Positions 50,583 to 59,350 of a stretch of DNA of 64,000 bases are shown one piece after another. This DNA is from Anaerolineae bacterium (lineage in GTDB: Bacteria > Chloroflexota > Anaerolineae > Promineifilales > Promineifilaceae): assembly GCA_020848035.1 (NCBI GenBank), contig JADLAX010000100.1:1-64000 (forward strand). Direction: 5' to 3'. Below the pieces are notes generated by a model. That model worked only from the letters and a program-made list of their open reading frames with translations. It made no database searches and was not told the origin of the DNA. How positions within the stretch are numbered: position 1 is the stretch's first letter; each line of letters starts with the position of its first letter. The translations under genes and the position numbers were made by a program.

Positions 50583-50665
50583 TGTCGGTATTCCGTAAAC
50601 GGTGAACCGTCATCGCTATTCCGTTCACCGATTACCGGCCACCGACCACCGATCACGGGTGACAG
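50583..50665. repeat. GTTCACCG/CGGTGAAC-word repeat in a divergent spacer
   Basis: GGTATTCCGTAAACGGTGAACCG and CCGTTCACCGATTACCGG with ACCGACCACCGATCACGG words, like those of 24073. It lies between the divergent lipid kinase and acyltransferase genes, together with two ACGGCCGT octamers (about 50560 and 50667). Confidence 0.55.
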
Positions 50666-50747
50666 ACGGCCGTTTTCTGTGTATCATGAACGCGGCGCGG
50701 TGAGTCCTTGCAGAGTTAATCCCACACCCTCACCGCCAGAGACAGCT

Positions 50748-51827
50748 ATGATACGCCGGTTACTGGTTTTGAACGGATTGGCCTCAACGGCCGTTGCCTT
50801 CCACCACGCGGCCGCTTACGGATTTGCCGCCCTCTTTGAATGGACCAATGCCTACCGCGACGTGGCCGTACCCAATTACGACATGTTGGGTTCACCCGCT
50901 TATTACTATCTGCTGGGGGTGCGTCTGCTCATCGGCAGCTACGCTATCCCTGCATTTTTACTGGTGTCTGGCTTTTACGCCGCCTTCGCCGCCGACAGCG
51001 GCGGCCGGATGCCGTGGAGCCTCATCTCAACCCGCGTCAAAAAGTTTATTGCGCCGTTTCTCATCTGGAGTGTTGTCTTTTTTGCCATGCAGCGCTCGCT
51101 GCCGCGCGGCCTGGATGACATCCTGAAAACGTACTACTACATTCCACTCATCATTCAATTTTACTTACTCTCCCCCTGGCTCGGAGCGCTGGCCAAAAAA
51201 CAGTGGCAGCTGTTCCTGCTGGTAACCTTCCTCATCCAGCTTTGTGTGGATGGCGCGGGTTACCTGCGCGCCCTGGGTATAGATACCACCCTGGTCCGCG
51301 CGGTGGTGAATTTGACCCCCATCTGGTTTTTTCCTTCTCGCCTCTTTTTCTTTTCTTTGGGGCTGGTAATTGGCTTCAACCGCAAGCTGTTTGGCAGCTG
51401 GCTGACGCGCTATCGCTACCCTCTGCTGGCGGCGTTGCTTTTGTCGGCCGTCTTGAGTTTTGTGGAATATCTCTGGGTAGACCAGGCCAACGGCGCGCAG
51501 TGGCTGGGGCCAAGCTTCATCGGTATCTTTCGCACGGTGTACGCCGTTACCTTTAGCCTGGTGCTGCTGGCCTTCGACAAAGTGAAACTGCCCCTGGAAA
51601 AACAGCTCAGCGACATTGGCGTGGTCTCCTTAGGCATCTACCTGGTAAACACCCCGGCCATCTACGTCACCTCGACCCTGATTTACAAGTTTGCGCCGTG
51701 GCTGCTGGGCCAGCAGATTTTGTACCAGCCGATTGTGACGGCCGCTGGTTTGTTTGTCCCCCTGCTGCTGCTGCGCCTGTTTGGCCAGCCGCTGCTCAAG
51801 CGGTATTCACCCTTCGTTTTTGGCTAG
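50748..51827 (+). CDS. acyltransferase-3 family membrane protein
   Basis: A 359-residue integral membrane protein with about ten transmembrane helices. Start set at 50748 (MIRRLLVLNGLASTAVAF), as the longer frame crosses the repeat-filled divergent spacer. LNGLASTAVAFHHAAAYGF at the N-terminus holds the H of the catalytic region of acyltransferase-3 enzymes; RVKKFIAPFLIWSVVFF and LYLVNTPAIYVTSTLI complete the family pattern. It would O-acylate surface glycans. Confidence 0.8.
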   Translation: MIRRLLVLNGLASTAVAFHHAAAYGFAALFEWTNAYRDVAVPNYDMLGSPAYYYLLGVRLLIGSYAIPAFLLVSGFYAAFAADSGGRMPWSLISTRVKKFIAPFLIWSVVFFAMQRSLPRGLDDILKTYYYIPLIIQFYLLSPWLGALAKKQWQLFLLVTFLIQLCVDGAGYLRALGIDTTLVRAVVNLTPIWFFPSRLFFFSLGLVIGFNRKLFGSWLTRYRYPLLAALLLSAVLSFVEYLWVDQANGAQWLGPSFIGIFRTVYAVTFSLVLLAFDKVKLPLEKQLSDIGVVSLGIYLVNTPAIYVTSTLIYKFAPWLLGQQILYQPIVTAAGLFVPLLLLRLFGQPLLKRYSPFVFG

Positions 51828-52024
51828 GTTTGCCTGATTTTTAACGGCCGTTTGCCCCTTTTCAGGTGGTAAACGGCCGTCATACGGTTCCGCCAAACGG
51901 GATTTGTAGGGCAATGGGGGATAAGGGCGGAACCGTTAAATCGAGACAATTTTTGCCTTAACTACCCCACAAAATCACCCTTGCCTCGGTAATAGTACCA
52001 ATGCCCTAGCCACCTTACCTTTGC

Positions 52025-52053
52025 TTTACACCCTCAAACAAACGTGCTATACT
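52025..52053 (+). promoter_or_regulatory. sigma-70 promoter of the seven-gene MutL-like operon
   Basis: TTTACA at 52025-52030, 17-bp spacer, TATACT at 52048-52053. Best promoter in the 337-bp spacer 51828-52164, whose left part holds two ACGGCCGT octamers and no gene that I can see. Confidence 0.75.
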
Positions 52054-52060
52054 CCGAGCC

Positions 52061-52075
52061 GTAACATTATGTTAC
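52061..52075 (+). promoter_or_regulatory. palindrome at predicted transcription start
   Basis: GTAACAT-T-ATGTTAC, 7-bp perfect arms around one base, 8-22 bp after the -10 box and overlapping the expected start. It may be an operator for the operon. Confidence 0.45.
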
Positions 52076-52164
52076 GTCAAGTTGATTTTGGCTGGAACCC
52101 TGGCGCAAAAAAACCGTATGCAGCGCCGCCCTTTTTATTATTGGAAGCACCACGGCCTTTAGCC

Positions 52165-52431
52165 ATGACGCAAACACCCAATCGCGACCCGCTCCTGGAT
52201 CAAATTGCCACCGCCCTGAAACACCGCGGGTTAAATGGCGCTGCCCTGGCGCTGTTGGAAGTTGGGCAGCCCCTGGCCTTTATTGGTAGCCAATTTTTGT
52301 GGCTGGCCCAGCCTGCCCTGGCCGTTTTGTGGCCCTCCGCCCAGGTGCGCCAGATGGCTCACCTGTTGGAAGATCCGGCCGCCGTGCGCCGCCTGATGGA
52401 TCGTCTGGCCACCGATGAGGCTGCCGTATGA
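52165..52431 (+). CDS. small protein, first gene of MutL-like operon
   Basis: An 88-residue protein; the start at 52165 (MTQTPNRDPLLDQIATALKH) is chosen as the first codon of the compact domain, though no strong ribosome-binding site is visible. It has one hydrophobic stretch (PLAFIGSQFLWLAQPALAVLW, residues about 38-58) and a charged C-terminal helix. Not recognised. Its stop overlaps the next ATG by four bases, so it is coupled to the downstream genes. Confidence 0.65.
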   Translation: MTQTPNRDPLLDQIATALKHRGLNGAALALLEVGQPLAFIGSQFLWLAQPALAVLWPSAQVRQMAHLLEDPAAVRRLMDRLATDEAAV

Positions 52432-53168
52432 CCCCATTGATCATCCTGCTCGCTTTGCTGGTTTTGGTTGTCTTGCTCTTTTTGCTGACGCGCAGCGTAC
52501 GCGCCGGGCGAACGGTCGTTTTACGGCCGTTAACCAGCTACGAAGGTCTGGCCGGGCAGGTGGGCCGGGCGATTGAATCGGGCCGCCAGCTGCACCTGAC
52601 GCTGGGGCAGGCCAGCCTGGTGGGCACGGCCAGTCCCACCAGCGTTAGCGCAGCTGCTGTGCTGGATCATCTGGCCAAAGATGGCTGCGCCAACGGCACG
52701 CCGCCCCTGGTCACCGTGGGCGAAGGCACGCTGCTGCCCCTGGCCCAGGCCAACATCCAGCATGCCCTGGCCGAAGCGGGCCGCTCGGGTGATTTTGACC
52801 TTTCGCTGACCCAGTTCATCGCCCACGACACCGATCCGTTTGCTTACGGCGCGGGGGTTGCGGCCGTTTTGCAGCAGCAGCGGGTGGCCAGCAATATCAT
52901 GGTCGGCCGTTTTGGCCCGGAACTGGCCCTGATGGTTGAAGCGGCCAGTCGGCAAGCCATTGACCAGGTGGTAGGCACGGATGATCCTACTGCGTTGGCT
53001 GTGGCCACCGCCGCCACCGACAACGTCCTCATTGGTGAAGAACTGTTTGCCACCAGCGCCTATCTGGAAGGCAGTGCCAGCCAGGTTGCCAGCCTGCAAT
53101 TGCAGGACATTTTGCGCTGGATTGTGGTGTTATTTATCCTGGGAGCGGCCGTTTACCAGCTGGTGTAG
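52428..53168 (+). CDS. membrane-anchored DUF6754-like protein
   Basis: A 246-residue protein with a single N-terminal helix (residues 3-22) and a C-terminal helix (226-244); the domain between them, about residues 30-220, contains LRPLTSYEGLAGQVGRAIES, LHLTLGQASLVGTASPTS, NIMVGRFGPELALMVEA and GSASQVASLQLQDILRW. I associate it with the DUF6754 family seen in Chloroflexota, with moderate confidence. It is related in context to the large zinc-ribbon protein two genes later. Possible role in membrane complex assembly. Confidence 0.7.
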   Translation: MTPLIILLALLVLVVLLFLLTRSVRAGRTVVLRPLTSYEGLAGQVGRAIESGRQLHLTLGQASLVGTASPTSVSAAAVLDHLAKDGCANGTPPLVTVGEGTLLPLAQANIQHALAEAGRSGDFDLSLTQFIAHDTDPFAYGAGVAAVLQQQRVASNIMVGRFGPELALMVEAASRQAIDQVVGTDDPTALAVATAATDNVLIGEELFATSAYLEGSASQVASLQLQDILRWIVVLFILGAAVYQLV

Positions 53169-53194
53169 CGCAACGGCCGTTCAGGACACAGTGC

Positions 53195-53818
53195 ATGAAG
53201 CTTAAGCAAAGCATCGCCGTTTTTACCGCCGTATTTTTTGGGCTCCTGACGCTGGTGGCCCTGCTGTTTAACGTGGGCGGCCTCAGCAGCGTCATTTTGG
53301 GCTGGGTCTCCTTTTTGGCGGCGATTGCCCTCATTTTGGGCGTGATGAACCTGCTGCTGGTTCACCTGAACCGCGTGTTTAAGGAGCAGAACCTGTACAG
53401 CGGGGTGCTGGTGCTGAGCATTTTGGGTGTGTTTGCCGCGGCCGTTTTGGATGGCCTCACGGGCAGCGACAGCGTAAACTTGTTGTTTAGTTGGGTGCAG
53501 GCTCCGTTGGAAGCGGCGCTGGCTTCGCTGCTGGCCGTCTTTTTGCTGCTGGCGGGTGTGCAGCTGCTCAAGCGGCAGCGCACTGGCTGGGCCGTTTTGT
53601 TTGGTTTGACGGCCGTTTTAATGCTGCTGGGCCAGGCGCTGCTCAACAGCCGCCTGCTGCCGGGCGGCCTGCGTGCGCCGGTGAACCAGGTTGTAGAATT
53701 TGTGCAGAATGTTGTTGTCACCGCCGGGCTGCGCGGCTTGCTCATTGGCGTGGCGTTGGGTACCTTGTTGCTGAGTCTGCGCCTGTTGATGGGTGTGGAA
53801 CGGCCGTATAACAAATAA
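53195..53818 (+). CDS. six-helix membrane protein, unknown
   Basis: A 207-residue protein with about six transmembrane helices (residues 8-28, 31-52, 65-85, 100-122, 128-146, 172-195). Not recognised. The gene lies 26 bp after the preceding one, and its TAA overlaps the ATG of the zinc-ribbon gene by one base, so expression is coupled. The final codons use an ACGGCCGT. Confidence 0.7.
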   Translation: MKLKQSIAVFTAVFFGLLTLVALLFNVGGLSSVILGWVSFLAAIALILGVMNLLLVHLNRVFKEQNLYSGVLVLSILGVFAAAVLDGLTGSDSVNLLFSWVQAPLEAALASLLAVFLLLAGVQLLKRQRTGWAVLFGLTAVLMLLGQALLNSRLLPGGLRAPVNQVVEFVQNVVVTAGLRGLLIGVALGTLLLSLRLLMGVERPYNK

Positions 53819-56800
53819 TGAGTCACGAGATTACCTGTAAAGAATGTGGATACCATAATCCACACAGCAGCAAATTCTGCAATAACTGCGGGGCTAAACT
53901 GCCCCTCAGTACCCACATCATTTGCCCCAACTGCGCCACGCCCAACACGCGGGATCGCATCTTTTGTGATACCTGCGGTACCCGGTTGGTAGCCGAACAT
54001 CCCCAGCTAAAACCGGAAGATCCCGCCGAAAGCCAGCCTATCAACAAGCCATTTTCCCTGCCAGCCCGCCGCCCGGGCGACACGGGTGAGTTGAATCCCA
54101 AGGCCGTGCCCGACTGGTTGCGCACCGGCAACATCGGCTCGGATAAAGCTGATGAGCCAGATGAGGATGAAGACGAACTGTCGCCCTCTGGCCCGCGAGA
54201 TACCAGCGATCTGCCCGACTGGCTGGTGCATGACAGCGACCCAGACCCCATCATCAACGCCCCTACCACGATTTCGACCGAGTTTTACAAAGATTTGCTA
54301 CAGCGGGCCGAAGATTTGCCCCAGCCCGATGACCTGTTTGGTGATGAAGAGGATGCCAATCTGCCCGATTGGCTCTCGGATGCGGACGGTGATGGGCATG
54401 AAGCACCCGCCAGCCAGGGGCTAACCGATTGGTTGAGCAATCTGGCGGATGGAGATGAGGGGGCAGATACGGCCGTTGCCGCCGCTGAAGACGACGAAGC
54501 CGCCAGCGTTGGCCTGACCGATTGGCTGGCGGAACTGGACGATGATGACGATACGGCCGATGTGTATGCCGCCGAAAACGCCGCCGCGTTAAATGATCTG
54601 CTCAGCGATGAGCCCAATGAAGAAGCCGATTCCTCTGATTGGCTGACGGAGTTAGGCCCGCCGCAAACCGACGTTTTCCCGGAGCCGCAAGAAGATTTAA
54701 ACGTGGAAGATCTGCCGGGCTGGATGGATGAACTTGGTCCCATCCAGACCAATCTGCTGGACCCGACCCAGCTGGCTGAGCTTACTGGCCCGCTGCGCGG
54801 TACGGCCGATGAGGCTGAAGACTTTTTTGACGACGATGCTGGCGAGGACGTTTCCTTTACCGACTTGTTTGAAACGTCGCGAGGGGCAACCGAAAGCCTG
54901 CCCGATTGGCTGGAAGATGCCGCCGACAAGGGTGAGTCGTTCCTGCTGGACCTGCCGGACCAACCGGCCCCGACCGAAACACCGGAAGTGATCTCCGAGG
55001 CGGACAGTGATTGGTTTACGGTGGATGAGATTGTCTCCCAGACCGATCTGGACTGGCTGGCCGACACGGGCAACCTGGACAAGATAGACGATGAAGCCCG
55101 CCATGAATTGGAGCAATTGGACCAAACGGCCGATCTATTTGACGGCGGGTTGGACGAGTTCCAGGACGAAGCGTTGGCCGACGATGACCTGTTTGCCAGC
55201 GACTTGATGGCAGGTGAAGACGAGGATGATGACCTGGACTGGTTGTCGGACATGGCGGCCATTCAGACCGGCCAGCTGGTGGTTGCCGAGGTGCCTTCGG
55301 CGGCAACGGCCGTTCCCGAGCCTGACGAACTTGAAGACGAAGTACCCGACGAACCCGAACTGGCTCCAGAACCCGACACCTGGAGCAGCGACACCTTTTT
55401 GGCAGAAACGGCCGTGGCCGAAGATTTGCCTGCCTGGTTAGACGAACTGGACGAAAAAGGGGAAACGGCCGTACCCTCTGAGCTGGATTTGAATAATGAG
55501 GAACTGCCGGAATGGATCGCCAGTATGCGGCCCAGCCAGGGTTTCATCGGCAGCGAACTGCCCGGCGTTCTCTCCGACATGGACATCCGCGATACGCTGG
55601 AGGGCATTCCTGAAGAGCTGGCCGGTGGTGAGCTGCCCGATTGGTTGAAAGACGCGCCGCTGGATACCGGTCCGGTACGGCCGTTGGTAGACATGGACAC
55701 CGCAGCAACGCAGGAAATTCCCGACTGGCTGCAGCCGGATCCGCCCAGCGCCACGGCCGCCAGTTCGCCCCTGGCCCCCGCCGAAGAGGCTGCCGCCAGC
55801 GGCAGCCGCAACGAGTGGCGCTTCCTGCTGGAAGATTTGCCGCCGCTCACCCCGCTGGCCGAATCGCTGCCCAAAGCCGAAATTCCCGAGTGGCTCCAGC
55901 AGCTCAAACCGCCTGAACTTACCGGGCAGCCGCCGCGTGATTTGCAAGGGCCCGAAGAGACGGTGGGGCCGCTGAAAGGGATGCAGGGCGTGATCGCCAT
56001 TGAACCGGCCATTGCCCGGCCGCGCACCGCCTCGCCTATGCTGCCCTACGTGACCACACCGGAACAGCTCCAGCAGGCGGCCCTGCTGCACCAGATCGCC
56101 CGCGAGACGCCCACCACCGTCACAACCCTTTCCGACAGGGCATCGTACGGCACGGCCGTTTGGCTGCGCATTAGTCTGGCGGTGCTGCTGTTTGTGGCCA
56201 TTTTGGTGGGGTTGCGTGGCCCGAATTTGTTGGCGACCACCGGGACTGTGCCCGCCCAGGTGCAGGCGATGCAAACGGCCGTCGCGGCTGCTGCGGGCCA
56301 GCCGGTGTTGGTGGCCATCGAATACACCCCGGCCATGGCGGGCGAACTGACGCCCCAGGCGGAACTGCTGCTGGCCCAGCTGGCGGCCAACGGCAGCCAG
56401 GTGATGATTGCCAGCCAGTACGCCGCAGGAACGGCCGTGGCTGAGACGCTCACTGCGGGCAGCGAAGCCCAGGTGATTGGCTACCTGCCCGGCGAAGGCA
56501 TTGGCCTGCGCCAGCTGGGTGAATGTTTTGCCCGGCGCAACACGTGCGATCAATTAAACGGCCGAATTCTGCCCGCCGAGCTACAGGCCAGCTTAAGCGA
56601 GGTTGGCCTGGTGATTGTGATGACCGGCGACCGTGATAACCTGGTGAACTGGGTAGAGCAGGTTGGCCAGGTGGCTCCTGCTGTGCCGCTGGTGGCCGGG
56701 GTCACCCAGGCGTTGGCCCCGCTGACGCACAGCTATGCCACCACCGGGCAAATCACCGGGTGGCTGGGCGGCGCGCCCGATGCCGTGGCGTACGCGCAGT

Positions 56801-56943
56801 TAACGGGCCAACCCGACAGCGGTATGGCCGCTCAGCTGAATGCCCAGGTGATTGGCCAGCTGTTGGCGGCCGTTTTGCTCGTTGTGGGGCTGGTGGTTTA
56901 CGGCACAACGGGATTGGTAAACGGCCGTCGCCCTAAAAAATAG
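53818..56943 (+). CDS. zinc-ribbon membrane protein with about 15 PDWL-type motifs
   Basis: A 1041-residue protein. Residues 1-55 hold two zinc ribbons (Cys7, 10, 21, 24 and Cys36, 39, 50, 53). Residues about 95-695 are highly acidic and mostly disordered, with about 15 copies of a five-to-eight residue motif of the type (L/I)P(D/E)WLxxL: VPDWLRTG, LPDWLVHD, LPDWLSDA, LTDWLSNL, LPGWMDEL, LPEWIASM, IPEWLQQL and others. A transmembrane helix at about 781-805 leads to an extracytoplasmic alpha/beta-like domain (about 806-1012) and a second helix at 1015-1034. The motif array looks like a multivalent binding scaffold. Contains nine ACGGCCGT. Confidence 0.8.
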   Translation: MSHEITCKECGYHNPHSSKFCNNCGAKLPLSTHIICPNCATPNTRDRIFCDTCGTRLVAEHPQLKPEDPAESQPINKPFSLPARRPGDTGELNPKAVPDWLRTGNIGSDKADEPDEDEDELSPSGPRDTSDLPDWLVHDSDPDPIINAPTTISTEFYKDLLQRAEDLPQPDDLFGDEEDANLPDWLSDADGDGHEAPASQGLTDWLSNLADGDEGADTAVAAAEDDEAASVGLTDWLAELDDDDDTADVYAAENAAALNDLLSDEPNEEADSSDWLTELGPPQTDVFPEPQEDLNVEDLPGWMDELGPIQTNLLDPTQLAELTGPLRGTADEAEDFFDDDAGEDVSFTDLFETSRGATESLPDWLEDAADKGESFLLDLPDQPAPTETPEVISEADSDWFTVDEIVSQTDLDWLADTGNLDKIDDEARHELEQLDQTADLFDGGLDEFQDEALADDDLFASDLMAGEDEDDDLDWLSDMAAIQTGQLVVAEVPSAATAVPEPDELEDEVPDEPELAPEPDTWSSDTFLAETAVAEDLPAWLDELDEKGETAVPSELDLNNEELPEWIASMRPSQGFIGSELPGVLSDMDIRDTLEGIPEELAGGELPDWLKDAPLDTGPVRPLVDMDTAATQEIPDWLQPDPPSATAASSPLAPAEEAAASGSRNEWRFLLEDLPPLTPLAESLPKAEIPEWLQQLKPPELTGQPPRDLQGPEETVGPLKGMQGVIAIEPAIARPRTASPMLPYVTTPEQLQQAALLHQIARETPTTVTTLSDRASYGTAVWLRISLAVLLFVAILVGLRGPNLLATTGTVPAQVQAMQTAVAAAAGQPVLVAIEYTPAMAGELTPQAELLLAQLAANGSQVMIASQYAAGTAVAETLTAGSEAQVIGYLPGEGIGLRQLGECFARRNTCDQLNGRILPAELQASLSEVGLVIVMTGDRDNLVNWVEQVGQVAPAVPLVAGVTQALAPLTHSYATTGQITGWLGGAPDAVAYAQLTGQPDSGMAAQLNAQVIGQLLAAVLLVVGLVVYGTTGLVNGRRPKK

Positions 56944-56963
56944 CAGCATCGGACCAAAGACGT

Positions 56964-57596
56964 ATGACAGAACTTGCGGGACTCATCATTGGCTTACTGC
57001 TAACGCTTTTTATCTACAGCTACCTCATCGGCGATAATCCGCTGTACCGTGTGTCGGTGCATTTGCTGGTGGGGGTGAGCGCCGCGTATGCCGTGGTGGT
57101 GGTAGTGCGCCAGCTGCTGCTGCCCATCTGGCAGCAGGTACAGGCCAACCCCACCAGTCCCGATTCGGTCATTTGGCTGGTGCCTATTTTGTTTGCCCTG
57201 ATGCTGCTGGCCCGCCGCCTGCCCAGCGTAAGCTGGCTGGGCAACACCTCGCTGGCGCTGCTGGTGGGTGTGGGGGCGGCCGTGGCCCTCATCGGCAGCC
57301 TGACGGGAACGCTGTGGCCGCAGATTGTGGGAGTGCAGCCCGCCACGCCGCTGCAAGGCATTGTGGTGGCCCTGTTAACCATTTGCACCTTGCTGGCGTT
57401 TCAATTTACTGCCTTACGGCCGCGCAGCAGCGGTTTGTGGCAGCCCGCCATCTGGCAGCGTGGGGTAACGGCCGTTGGTCGCATTGTCCTCACCATCACC
57501 TTTGGCGCCCTGTTTGCCGCCCTGGTGAGCACCGGGCTTATTTTACTGGCTGAACGCCTCAACTTCTTCCTGACGGAACTTGGACAACGATTCTGA
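56964..57596 (+). CDS. polytopic membrane protein, unknown
   Basis: A 210-residue protein with about six transmembrane helices, starting MTELAGLIIGLLLTLFIYSY. Segments between helices 2 and 3 (QVQANPTSPDSVIWLVP) are short. Not recognised. Its TGA overlaps the ATG of the MutL-like gene by one base. With the 207-residue protein it gives the operon two small polytopic partners. Confidence 0.7.
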   Translation: MTELAGLIIGLLLTLFIYSYLIGDNPLYRVSVHLLVGVSAAYAVVVVVRQLLLPIWQQVQANPTSPDSVIWLVPILFALMLLARRLPSVSWLGNTSLALLVGVGAAVALIGSLTGTLWPQIVGVQPATPLQGIVVALLTICTLLAFQFTALRPRSSGLWQPAIWQRGVTAVGRIVLTITFGALFAALVSTGLILLAERLNFFLTELGQRF

Positions 57597-59347
57597 TGAC
57601 GACTGAAGCGCCCCAGGTAGAAACGTACGACTCATTTTTGGTGGCCGATTGTGGCAGCACCCACACCACGGTGGTGCTGTTTGATATGGTGGGCGGCGCT
57701 TACCGGTTGATTGCGCGAGCGGCCGTTCCCACCACCGCCCACGGTCCCTGGTTTGATGTGGCCCAGGGTGTGCAGCAGGCCATCAGTCGCATCTCCGAGA
57801 TTACCGGGCGCAAGCTGCTCAGCGAACAAGGGCGGCTCATTCGCCCCGTGCGTGCCGACGGCTCCGGTGTGGACCATTTTGCCGCCGTGGCCAGTGCCGC
57901 CCAGCCGCTGGATGTGCTGCTGGTGGGGCTGTTCGACCAGGTGAGCATCACCTCCGCCCGCAAAGCGCTGCGGGCCATTTACCACCATGAAAAAGACCAC
58001 CTGTCCCTGTCTGATCAGCGCCCGCCGCACGAGCAGGTAGGTGCCGTGGTGCAGTCCCAACCCGACCTGATTTTGATTACCGGTGGCACCGATGGTGGCG
58101 CGGAAAACCGCCTGCTCCAGGTGGTAGAGTCGGTGGGGCTGGGCGTCAGCGTGATGAGCGACAGCAAGGTGCCCGAGGTGATCTTTGCCGGGAATTTCCG
58201 CCTGCGCGAACGGGTGCAGGCGATGCTGGGCGATTACGCCAACGTGCAAATGGCCGACAATGTTCGCCCCTCGCTGGAAACCGAGCAGCTCGACGATGCC
58301 GTGCGCATGATTACCAAACTCTATGAAGAGTTGAAAATCAACAATCTTTCCGGCGTGCAGGAGCTGCGCGATTGGAGCAGCTACCCGATTTTGCCTACAG
58401 CCCATGCGTTTAAGGGCATTTGCCACTATTTTGCCGCCCTGCAAAAGCAGACGGTGCTGGGCGTGGACCTGGGCAGCAACAGCGTCTCGCTGGTGCTGGC
58501 GGAGCCAGAACAGGCTCAGGTGGCCATTCATGCTGAATTGGGCATGGGGTACCCGGTGAGCCAGCTGCTGAACAAAAGTTCGGTAGACGAGGTGCGTCAG
58601 TGGGTGCCAATGGAGGTGTCGGCGGTGGAAACGGCCGATTTCATCTTCAACAAATCGCTCCACCCCTTCACCGTGCCAACAACCGAAAAAATGTTGCAGC
58701 TGGAGCAGGCAGTGGCCCGCACCGCCATTCGTTGTGCCATGCTGCAAACGGGCCACGAACTGCGCTGGCCGATTTTAGGCGAACAGCCTACGCCGCCGCC
58801 CTTTGGCCTGCTGCTGGCGCGTGGTAATACCCTGGCCAATGCGCCCCGCCCTGGCCAGATTATGCTGATGCTGCTGGACGCGCTCCAGCCAACCGGTATC
58901 TTTGCCATTGCCCTGGACCGCTACGGCGTGCTGCCCGCCCTGGGGGCGCTGGCGGCGCACCAGCCGCTGGCGGTGATTCAGACGTTGGAAGCGGGCGTCC
59001 TCTCGGACCTGGGTTGGGTGATTGCCCCCACGGGCAAGGGCCAGCTGGGCAAGAAGGCGATGGATATTTCCATCGAGTCGGAGCGGATCAGCTTTGAAGG
59101 CGAAATTGAGTTTGGCAAGATTGAAATTTTCCCCATTGCGCCGGGTAAAAGTGCCAAAGTAACGGTGAAACCCACCAGCCGGTTCGACATCGGCTTTGGG
59201 CCGGGGCAGGGCAAGAAGATGACGCTGACGGGTGGCCTGGTGGGTGGTTTGGTGATTGATGCGCGGGGACGGCCGTTTACCCTCCCCCGTGATGTAGCCG
59301 ATCGGCGCAGCCTGATGCGCAAATGGCTCTGGGACATGGGAGGCTAG
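57596..59347 (+). CDS. MutL/GlmL-type actin-fold ATPase (glutamate mutase L family)
   Basis: A 583-residue soluble protein of the GlmL/MutL family, which belongs to the actin/Hsp70/acetate-kinase ATPase superfamily. Phosphate-binding loop 1: VADCGSTHTTVVLFD (Asp18); a second: VLGVDLGSNSVSLVLA near residue 287; ITGGTDGGAENRLLQVV near 160. GlmL is found beside the cobalamin-dependent glutamate mutase genes in clostridia; here neither the small (GlmS) nor large (GlmE) subunit is present within the window, so this copy is an orphan. It sits in a membrane-protein operon with a barrel protein. Possible function: nucleotide-driven assembly or remodelling factor. Confidence 0.85.
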   Translation: MTTEAPQVETYDSFLVADCGSTHTTVVLFDMVGGAYRLIARAAVPTTAHGPWFDVAQGVQQAISRISEITGRKLLSEQGRLIRPVRADGSGVDHFAAVASAAQPLDVLLVGLFDQVSITSARKALRAIYHHEKDHLSLSDQRPPHEQVGAVVQSQPDLILITGGTDGGAENRLLQVVESVGLGVSVMSDSKVPEVIFAGNFRLRERVQAMLGDYANVQMADNVRPSLETEQLDDAVRMITKLYEELKINNLSGVQELRDWSSYPILPTAHAFKGICHYFAALQKQTVLGVDLGSNSVSLVLAEPEQAQVAIHAELGMGYPVSQLLNKSSVDEVRQWVPMEVSAVETADFIFNKSLHPFTVPTTEKMLQLEQAVARTAIRCAMLQTGHELRWPILGEQPTPPPFGLLLARGNTLANAPRPGQIMLMLLDALQPTGIFAIALDRYGVLPALGALAAHQPLAVIQTLEAGVLSDLGWVIAPTGKGQLGKKAMDISIESERISFEGEIEFGKIEIFPIAPGKSAKVTVKPTSRFDIGFGPGQGKKMTLTGGLVGGLVIDARGRPFTLPRDVADRRSLMRKWLWDMGG

Positions 59348-59350
59348 GCG

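Noticed and set aside
57596-59347. Glutamate mutase operon
   Set aside because: Only the MutL/GlmL-like ATPase is present; no B12-binding small subunit or catalytic subunit in the window.
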